Shown one piece after another: positions 40,201 through 45,268 of a stretch of 47,675 bases of DNA. The DNA is from a bacterium (Candidatus Howlettbacteria) CG_4_10_14_0_8_um_filter_40_9 (GTDB lineage: Bacteria; Patescibacteriota; CPR2; UBA1875; GCA-2785325), in the NCBI GenBank assembly GCA_002785325.1, contig PFMH01000047.1, positions 1-47,675 of the forward strand, in the 5' to 3' direction. The position numbers and the translations under genes were made by a program. Position 1 is the first letter of the stretch. Every line of letters begins with the position of its first letter. Under the pieces are notes generated by a model. It had not been told where the DNA came from and did not search any database. It saw only the letters and a program-made list of their open reading frames with translations.

Positions 40201-40456
40201 CTTCTTTTACTAGTGACTTTTTTGGTCTAAGTATTCCGTGAAGCGTAGCAAACATCATTTCTGCGGCCGTAGGATCTTTTTCATTGCTTCGCGGGACTTT
40301 GATTGATAATATTACGGCTTCCTGTTTTGACGCCCATGTTGCTTTTCTAAAATTTTGCCAAGAAAATATCCCTATAACGGGGACCAAAAGCCACCATGTC
40401 TTTAAAAGGATAGTAAATATTCCTTGGACTATAGATGTAAATAAATCAACAATCAT
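37280..40456 (-). CDS. VirD4/TraG-like membrane ATPase with disordered tail
   Basis: A 1058-residue protein. One or two N-terminal membrane segments (about 8-32) are followed by a large domain to about residue 400. A P-loop ATPase domain comes next: Walker A GKSGMGKS (424-431), Walker B FFLYVDE (667-673) and DPNGDLI. It resembles conjugative coupling proteins with a TraM-recognition-like domain (DEFQHFATGAFATILSEARKYRLNLTIANQYIAQM). Residues from about 805 on are a Pro/Lys/Asn-rich tail. Close relatives are common in CPR genomes. No relaxase or other type IV secretion gene is adjacent, so a role in DNA or protein transport or in pilus function is inference. Confidence 0.85.
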   Translation of the reverse strand: MIVDLFTSIVQGIFTILLKTWWLLVPVIGIFSWQNFRKATWASKQEAVILSIKVPRSNEKDPTAAEMMFATLHGILRPKKSLVKEGSYQEHISFEIVATIDAIQFYVWVPSHLKDFVEGQVYAQYPSAELKIVEDYSLDIDMDDDGADDCVAGTEIDLIRNDILPIKTFQNFKVDPLAGITGVLSKLEKSDEQIWIQVLARPIPDAWKNRGLSYIHSKKNGGVNMDTQNIAKFVFAGFFRFIGELVRTVSSPAESDKKSGKELSPDETARISAIEEKITKLGYQVKIRALYLSKSKLLASQRLQAIVGTFKQYNSTNLNGFKSTKVYYGKNFLEDYRTRLFMDKGFILNIEELASLYHLPHTSVETPNIKWTSSKTGEPPTELPTELNTPSEELTPFAETNFRHNRTKFGIKTDDRRRHTYIIGKSGMGKSKLLENFIEEDIQRGNGLAVIDPNGDLIHDTLKKIPTHRINDVILLDPADQEFPVGFNPLEVDDPALKHFVAQGFVGTLEKLFGHSWGPRLEYILNYTILALLDYPNSTVLGIVRMLTDKNFRKKVVDEIKDPVVKKFWTTEFATYNDKFASEAVAPILNKVGQFTASSLIRNMIGQTKSTFNMREAMDNKKIILINLSTGRIGEVNSGLLGGMIITKLQLSAMSRADTNPEDRKDFFLYVDEFQHFATGAFATILSEARKYRLNLTIANQYIAQMADEVREAVFGNVGTMITFRVGAQDAGFLEKELNPPFEVGDIINLDRQQVYLKMTMNGQTSNPFSAKTLTIPEIDRGNTQTIINNSRERYGRPRREVEEKINKWSGMEDIVTEGSTSDVKETSPVQKTVNTKENNFSAPIVKNLAQKPQPVIKKEIPPAQTKPVSKPQINIQEKKTTPDKPTYNRPHVANNNEYKQKDAPKRERKEIDKETLKDIIRKAVKSDEPSENISEKQEIKNKKIDTTNKPQSDRGDNSKKEVSSKDLNISKYIERPKVQHKQNIQSHNRHHIDVSGRNSHKEIKVVTPDSFKDLKEIHPHQRIEVREHHNESSNNQIQPGETIVFKKDTSKTDKNGA

Positions 40457-40642
40457 TTTTTTTAACTATTCTTATTGCTGTTCTCATTTTAGTCACTTTA
40501 TAGAAATCCAAAGATCTGCGTTGGCCGTATGTGGCAGAACCTTAGAATAAAAAGCTATGTCAAACAGGTTTGCAGCAATAATTACTTAATTTTTATTTTA
40601 AGGGTCGTCTTTTACCCCCACGATGCAAAGCCTATGCCGATA

Positions 40643-41719
40643 TTATTTGTTCAGCGCGTAAGTGGCTTTGCTCACTCTTTTGAAGCGATCTTTTTGAAGA
40701 TTTAGGATGATAGTTGCTTCCTTAACGATCCTTTTTTCAAGAACGCTTTCTACGATCTTATCCTTGTGAAGAGGCCCGTTCGCTTCTCTTAGAACTTCTG
40801 CTATGACTTCTTCTACTACTCCTTTTTTGTAACCCCATTCAGAGAGAGCGTATATCCCTCTTCCTATCAAGACAAACCTCTCATCTTTTATGAGTTCGTT
40901 GTGAACGGCTTGTCGTGTTACTTTTTTCGCCTGTTCCTCGGAGTTTATCTTATCTGCGATATCATTGAAATACATTGGAGTTGTGGCCCTTTTTAGGATG
41001 ATATATATCTTATCTTTTATACTCCTCGGATTCACTTCTCTCCAAAGATTGAGTCCCCAACGGCTCTCATCCTTAACTTTAGCGATATTTTTAGAAGATT
41101 CAAGCATATTTAGAATAACGATATCTTTAAGTATCTGATGTTTGAGATTCTCTAAAAGCTCGCCTTCTTCTACCGTTTCTCCTCTTTGTTTCAAGTATTC
41201 TTGCGCTTTTTTTATGATCTCTTTGGCATGTCTGCCATATTCATTTTCCAAAACCCAAACATTCACATGATAATCGTTCTCTTTTATAAGTTCGATCTTG
41301 TTGCATAGTTCAAGTAAAAACATAACATTATTTTTTTGGTCTTCCGATCTTTTCGTAAAATGCGAAATAATCTTTTTTTCAGTGGCATATCCGCCGTTTT
41401 TGCTTAAGAATCTAAGTATTTGTTTATTAAATTCTTTACCATGATCTTTCCCGCATCGCGGTTTTGCAAGCTTTTTTTTCGCGGTGCTTTCGATCTGTCG
41501 GACTCTTTCTCTGGTGATCCCCATATCTTTCCCTATGGCGTCCAGAGTCATTTTTGTATGTCCTAAAAGACCGTACCTTTTCTTAAGTACTTCTTTATAC
41601 CTGTCTTTTTTCAGGCAATTGCAATCAAAAATATCTACTACTTCACTTTCTATGTCAGTAGAGACTATACTTTTATTCTTTTTTTCCAGATCTTCGAATA
41701 ACGATATTTTGCTTTCCAT
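40643..41719 (-). CDS. Sigma region 4 / HARE-HTH regulator
   Basis: From the ATG at 41719 the product has 358 residues. Residues 59-84 are a sigma-70 region 4 helix-turn-helix (TLDAIGKDMGITRERVRQIESTAKKKL). The C-terminal 120 residues resemble the HARE-HTH fold of RNA polymerase delta (IILKRATTPMYFNDIADKIN...VTRQAVHNELIKDERFVLIGRGIYALSEWGY). There is no region 2, so it is not a complete sigma factor; it is probably a polymerase-associated or DNA-binding regulator. The frame is open up to 41920, but a perfect promoter at 41810-41838 lies inside that extension, which fixes the start downstream of it. Confidence 0.8.
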   Translation of the reverse strand: MESKISLFEDLEKKNKSIVSTDIESEVVDIFDCNCLKKDRYKEVLKKRYGLLGHTKMTLDAIGKDMGITRERVRQIESTAKKKLAKPRCGKDHGKEFNKQILRFLSKNGGYATEKKIISHFTKRSEDQKNNVMFLLELCNKIELIKENDYHVNVWVLENEYGRHAKEIIKKAQEYLKQRGETVEEGELLENLKHQILKDIVILNMLESSKNIAKVKDESRWGLNLWREVNPRSIKDKIYIILKRATTPMYFNDIADKINSEEQAKKVTRQAVHNELIKDERFVLIGRGIYALSEWGYKKGVVEEVIAEVLREANGPLHKDKIVESVLEKRIVKEATIILNLQKDRFKRVSKATYALNK

Positions 41720-41809
41720 AAAGTAAAATCCCAATCTCTTTATATCTATAGAGAATCTTTCAGAAATCCTTTTTTTAACTTTTAGTTGCTTTTTTCTTTT
41801 AACTCCTAA

Positions 41810-41838
41810 ATTATAGCACAGATGACATTCGTTGTCAA
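41810..41838 (-). promoter_or_regulatory. Consensus promoter of the sigma4/HARE gene
   Basis: On the minus strand: TTGACA (41838-41833), 17-bp spacer, extended TGC-TATAAT (hexamer 41815-41810). Both hexamers are perfect. The predicted start is near 41803, with a leader of about 84 nt. Confidence 0.9.
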
Positions 41839-41883
41839 TATCGTGAATATTTGCGAAAAACGGGAGATATTCACGATATCTCC
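41837..41883 (-). promoter_or_regulatory. Paired palindromic operators upstream of the -35
   Basis: Site 1: AATAT-CGTGA-ATATT (41837-41851). Site 2: GGAGATAT-TCACG-ATATCTCC (41863-41883). The two are themselves inverted copies: ATATCGTGAATAT (41838-41850) is the exact reverse complement of 41867-41879. Centres are about 29 bp apart. Site 1 touches the -35. Confidence 0.75.
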
Positions 41884-41900
41884 TATCTATCCTAGAGGCG

Positions 41901-41925
41901 AACCGTTGCGAAACTTGCAACGGTT
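41901..41925. other. Perfect 9-bp hairpin
   Basis: AACCGTTGC (41901-41909) and GCAACGGTT (41917-41925) around GAAACTT. It could end transcription from either side, but the T-richness after it (plus strand, 41934-41941) is modest. Confidence 0.4.
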
Positions 41926-41940
41926 ACTGTAGCTTTATTT

Positions 41941-42145
41941 TAAATCATCAAAAAAATTAAATCTAGTAGACAAAAAGCAACGAATGTACGAATGAAAACC
42001 GAATCTACGAATATACGAATAATCACTACTAATTACAGATCAATACTAATGTACGAATTACGAATGATTTGAGAGTTGATTAGGGTCAGACCCGTGCTCT
42101 TGGATGACTCACAAGGGACTGATCCTTTTGGGGGCACGTAATAGT
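41941..42145. other. Non-coding spacer with TACGAAT repeats
   Basis: TACGAAT occurs at 41987, 42006, 42014, 42052 and 42059. After it, GGGTCAGACCC (42084-42094) and a CGTGC...GCACG enclosure suggest structured RNA at the 3' end of the next minus-strand gene. I see no gene. Confidence 0.4.
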
Positions 42146-42448
42146 TTATCTGGCTGAAACCGCAAAGTGATAAAAGTACTTGTTTAATGCATTTAAATCT
42201 TCTGCATCGTTTGAATCAATCGCTTCCAGATAACTTTCTCTAGCTCTCGCGATCTCTTTTCTTTTCGGCCCCGCCCATCTATCATCAGAGATAGTAAGGT
42301 CAAGAAGCTCCAACGCTCTTTCTTTTGCTGATTCCTTACTTCTCCCGGAGATCGATCTCCCTACTTCACTGCCGATATTACCCAGCTGTTCGTTAAGAGT
42401 GAGTTTTCGCCATTTATCGTTGATCTCGGCTGAGTGAATTTGTGTCAT
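42146..42448 (-). CDS. Conserved CPR hypothetical protein (about 100 aa)
   Basis: A 100-residue, largely helical, charged protein. IHSAEINDKWRKLTLNEQLGNIGSEVGRSI, RALELLDLTISDDRWAGPKRKEIARARE and a C-terminal LNKYFYHFAVSAR form a pattern I have seen in small uncharacterised proteins of CPR bacteria. No enzyme motif or membrane segment. It overlaps the upstream DUF5674 gene by 4 nt, so the two form an operon. Confidence 0.7.
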   Translation of the reverse strand: MTQIHSAEINDKWRKLTLNEQLGNIGSEVGRSISGRSKESAKERALELLDLTISDDRWAGPKRKEIARARESYLEAIDSNDAEDLNALNKYFYHFAVSAR

Positions 42449-42786
42449 CTTATAACTAGTTTATTTACTATTTCTCTTATTTTTTCCTGAATTTCCTTGC
42501 TTTCTACTCCCCTGCTTCTGCTTCCCTGAGACGGTCGGATATTTATCATGGAGTCAAATTCTATAATATCAGCGCCTTCAAAGTAAATATTTATACCCCA
42601 AAGGTTTTCTTGTTTCGAACCGTTATCCAATAGTAAAGCCTCTTCATCGGCGTGAAGATCTCCTCCCACTGTCATGATACTTCTTTCAGTATCGACAACC
42701 GCCTTTATCATCTCGATAAATTGGCTTTCGGCCATTTTCTTGAGCTTTTCGAGACTGATCTTGTCTTTGATAATCTTTATTTCCAT
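42445..42786 (-). CDS. DUF5674 family protein
   Basis: A 113-residue protein whose pattern AVVDTERSIMTVGGDLHADEEALLLDNGSKQENLWGINIYF...IEFDSMINIRPSQGSRSRGVESKEIQEKI matches DUF5674, common in CPR and cyanobacteria, function unknown. Invariant acidic, Arg and Ser residues suggest a nucleic-acid or nuclease-like role, but that is guesswork. The -10 lies 7 bp before the ATG, implying a leaderless mRNA. The next gene overlaps its end (ATGA type). Confidence 0.85.
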   Translation of the reverse strand: MEIKIIKDKISLEKLKKMAESQFIEMIKAVVDTERSIMTVGGDLHADEEALLLDNGSKQENLWGINIYFEGADIIEFDSMINIRPSQGSRSRGVESKEIQEKIREIVNKLVIR

Positions 42787-42792
42787 AGGCTG

Positions 42793-42801
42793 ATTATAGC
42801 A
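42793..42801 (-). promoter_or_regulatory. Extended -10 of the DUF5674 operon (leaderless)
   Basis: TGC-TATAAT on the minus strand (hexamer 42798-42793). Start at normal distance falls on 42786, the A of the ATG. The -35 at 17 bp is TTTAGC, weak. Confidence 0.7.
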
Positions 42802-42849
42802 TAAAAAAGACGCTAGCTAAAAACGATAACCATTAGCAGTTTAGATAAA

Positions 42850-43248
42850 CTATTCCGTAGTTGAGCCGTCGAACTCCGGGCTGTCGGCCTCGGCTTCTGC
42901 TTTTGTGGCGCGAACAACGCCGTCTTGGTGATGCGCCGGTGAGTAAATGGTGTAGAGTTTGAGATCATCTGTGTCTGAAGTATTTATGATGTTGTGCTTC
43001 GCGTCAGCCGGTACGACTATGACGCTACCATTCCCTATCTCGTACTCATTTCCGTCGATGATCGCCTTCCCCTCCCCTTTTTCAAATCGGAAAAACTGAT
43101 CGTTTTCTTCGTGCACTTCCATCCCGATATCTTCGTTTGGTTTCAATCTCATCAGCACTAGCTGGCTGTGCTTTCCTGTATATAAAACTTTGCGGAAATT
43201 AGTATTCTCCAATGTTTCCTTTTCGATGTTTGCGTTAAATCCCTTCAT
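42850..43248 (-). CDS. Single-domain cupin protein
   Basis: A 132-residue beta-barrel protein. The cupin motifs are present: HEENDQFFRFEKGEG (motif 1) and PADAKHNIIN (motif 2), with G-rich linkers, so it probably binds a divalent metal through H46, E50/Q51 and His in motif 2. It resembles the mannose-6-phosphate-isomerase-like cupins frequent in CPR; substrate unknown. The start has AAGGAG 7 nt upstream and a TATAAT at 43290-43285. The C-terminus is acidic. Confidence 0.88.
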   Translation of the reverse strand: MKGFNANIEKETLENTNFRKVLYTGKHSQLVLMRLKPNEDIGMEVHEENDQFFRFEKGEGKAIIDGNEYEIGNGSVIVVPADAKHNIINTSDTDDLKLYTIYSPAHHQDGVVRATKAEAEADSPEFDGSTTE

Positions 43249-43341
43249 TTTTTTCTCCTTTTTAATTTAATAATTGTGCTATTAATTATAATACATAAAT
43301 CATGGATATGACATATTCAAAAAGACAAAATTTTGCTAAGA

Positions 43342-43362
43342 GCTAAGGGTTGGATCCTTAGC
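43342..43362 (-). other. Hairpin downstream of the 43499-44611 gene
   Basis: GCTAAGG (43342-43348) and CCTTAGC (43356-43362) form a 7-bp stem. A second hairpin GGAGAA/TTCTCC lies near 43445-43465. On the minus strand T-rich sequence follows only after about 10 nt, so terminator function is possible but not clear. Confidence 0.4.
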
Positions 43363-43498
43363 AGGTTATCTCTCGAATTCTTTCATCAAAAGTAAAGACG
43401 CGATATATTATCCCGATTGAGATCCTCTGGTCGCTTCGAGATAGGAGAACATATCCTTTTCTCCTAGTAGGTTCACATGTCCTCGTTAAAATAAATGT

Positions 43499-44611
43499 TT
43501 ATCTTTCCCACACCTCTGCTTTTGACTCTGGAAATGCGCTGGGGCAGGAGCCGTCGCCGGTGGCCGTGGAGAGCTGGGTTTCTGATACTAGCTTTAGGAA
43601 TGCCCATTTATTTGTCCCCTGTCGGTCGAAGTAGCAAATGCTTTGGCCGACTTTTATAGTTTCTGGCAATGTTTTTGTATCCCAGTCCGAAAAAGATATC
43701 GTTTTGTTTGCATCTTGTATGATGCTGAGCTGCGGGATGCCAACATAACTGCTGACATTTAGATTTTTACCTTTCATATCAGTGCTGTCGCCCTGAAACC
43801 AGCCGCCGGCTATGGTCCCTGCTACATCCTTTGAGGGGGAGCCGCATCCTTCTGCTTTTGTAAATGGATATTTGCCTCCTCCGGTTCCGAGTAGTTTGTA
43901 ATGCTGGGCTTTTAAATCTGCTGGATAAAGGTCATAAGGACAAACGGCTGTATTGGCTTGGTCCCAGTCCCAGCGTTCGGGATTTATAAATTTTGGCGGA
44001 TTTACTTCATTTAGAACAAAAAGGTCCCAAGTTTTTGCTATCGGAGTACCGTCGGAGTAGCCGAGAAGCGTCCCTGCTTTTATTTCGACATTTGGATAAG
44101 TACCACCATTAGACTTTAGCTCTGGTTCTTTCGGTGCCATCTTTTGGATATCCTCTGTTACCCTATCGATATGGTCTAGCATAAATGTTACTTCACAGCT
44201 AACCCTAAACTGAAGGCCGTATTCACCAGGAGTGTTTTCTCCGCCCCTTCTGGCATAGACCAGCCTTTCTAGAGTAGCGTCAGCCGGCATATAGACAGGG
44301 ACTTCCTTTGTAATAGTATCATTTATCGTTATATAGCTTCTGCCAGGGGAACCGCCGGTAAGTGTCCCCAAAGGCCCAATCGAACTTATTTTCGTTAGAT
44401 CTGTAAAAGCGTGCGTAAATACTGGGTTTGGGTCGGATTTGCAGTCTTTTTGAGGTTTGGTCTCTGAAGTCTGAGAGATATTTGGCTGATTGTTCCCGCG
44501 CTCTCCTTTCGGGATCCTTTTCAAGACATTTCCGACAATAAAAAGAGTAGCCAAAAGGGATATGACTGTTAAAATTATTTTTTTGTAATGGGTTTTAAGA
44601 AATGTTTTCAT
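43499..44611 (-). CDS. Secreted or membrane-anchored protein, M23-like fold
   Basis: A 370-residue protein with an N-terminal membrane anchor (about 12-28) and an extracytoplasmic part. The segment VPVYMPADATLERLVYARRG...LQFRVSCEVTFMLDHIDRVTEDIQ...VEIKAGTLLGYSDG resembles the beta-sandwich of lysostaphin-type (M23) proteins: a cap strand, a central strand with H-x-D, and a late K-x-G-x-x-G-Y turn. A clear HxxxD/HxH zinc pair is not evident, so it may be a non-catalytic relative. Several Cys could form disulfides. It starts 7 nt after the stop of the upstream membrane gene. Confidence 0.5.
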   Translation of the reverse strand: MKTFLKTHYKKIILTVISLLATLFIVGNVLKRIPKGERGNNQPNISQTSETKPQKDCKSDPNPVFTHAFTDLTKISSIGPLGTLTGGSPGRSYITINDTITKEVPVYMPADATLERLVYARRGGENTPGEYGLQFRVSCEVTFMLDHIDRVTEDIQKMAPKEPELKSNGGTYPNVEIKAGTLLGYSDGTPIAKTWDLFVLNEVNPPKFINPERWDWDQANTAVCPYDLYPADLKAQHYKLLGTGGGKYPFTKAEGCGSPSKDVAGTIAGGWFQGDSTDMKGKNLNVSSYVGIPQLSIIQDANKTISFSDWDTKTLPETIKVGQSICYFDRQGTNKWAFLKLVSETQLSTATGDGSCPSAFPESKAEVWER

Positions 44612-44618
44612 TAGTTAT

Positions 44619-45167
44619 CTATAGTAAGTTTTTGCTGATTGGAACATCTTGGTCACTACCTTTTATTAATCTCTTAAGATATATAATACCTGACACGATA
44701 AAGATTGACAAAAAGTATGCTTGATCAACGAAGGAAGCAAAAAAACTTTTTATTAATACTCCAAATAAAAGATAAACTACGAGCAAGCCTAAAAGTAGCT
44801 TCTCTATCTTTTGATGTTTTTTATATTTTTCAACAAGATAAAAGGGAATGACTGTTGCCATGAGCCCCCAAGCGAGTATCTGGAGCAGTATTGCGAGTGG
44901 GTTTATGCCTAAAACAAGGGGTTGGGAAGCAAATAAGCTTTTTGTCACAGACCCTTCGATCAGAAGTCCTACAACGGCGCCTAGGATAAATAGATTTTTG
45001 TAGTTTAATCTAAATCTTTTCTTTGTAAAATATAAAAAAGAGATAAATATTAAATAAAAAAATATAAGTTCCGGTTTTTGAAAGATACTAAGCCCATGCG
45101 CTAGGTATTCACCATTTAAAAGAAGCGACAAGATGGCGATTAGAATTATTTGAAGTAACTTTTTCAT
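44619..45167 (-). CDS. Multi-pass membrane protein, unknown
   Basis: A 182-residue protein with about five or six hydrophobic helices and no polar motif I recognise; I cannot assign a family. Its -10 TATAAT lies 8 nt before the ATG, so the mRNA is probably leaderless. It is the first gene of a unit with the M23-like protein. Confidence 0.65.
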   Translation of the reverse strand: MKKLLQIILIAILSLLLNGEYLAHGLSIFQKPELIFFYLIFISFLYFTKKRFRLNYKNLFILGAVVGLLIEGSVTKSLFASQPLVLGINPLAILLQILAWGLMATVIPFYLVEKYKKHQKIEKLLLGLLVVYLLFGVLIKSFFASFVDQAYFLSIFIVSGIIYLKRLIKGSDQDVPISKNLL

Positions 45168-45174
45168 TAATTAA

Positions 45175-45204
45175 ATTATATCCAAAAAAGGTTAAGTCTG
45201 CCAA
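45175..45204 (-). promoter_or_regulatory. Promoter of the membrane-protein gene (leaderless)
   Basis: On the minus strand: TTGGCA (45204-45199), 18-bp spacer, TATAAT (45180-45175). The start falls at or within 1-2 nt of the ATG at 45167. Confidence 0.7.
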
Positions 45205-45240
45205 TTTTGGGAAAACTATTACAATGCTTCACATAACAAA

Positions 45241-45268
45241 TAACTGCCGCCTAAAAAGGCGGCAGTTA
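45241..45268 (-). terminator. Terminator of the class A PBP gene
   Basis: TAACTGCCGCC (minus, 45268-45258) pairs with GGCGGCAGTTA (45251-45241) around TTTTTA: an 11-bp, GC-rich stem that includes the stop codon, followed by TTTGTTAT. Confidence 0.85.

Noticed and set aside
41720..41920. N-terminal extension of the sigma4/HARE protein
   Set aside because: The promoter with perfect hexamers and its operators lie inside; the transcript starts downstream.
41987..42065. Origin or plasmid iterons
   Set aside because: No DnaA boxes, replication gene or regular spacing; the heptamer also occurs in another spacer.
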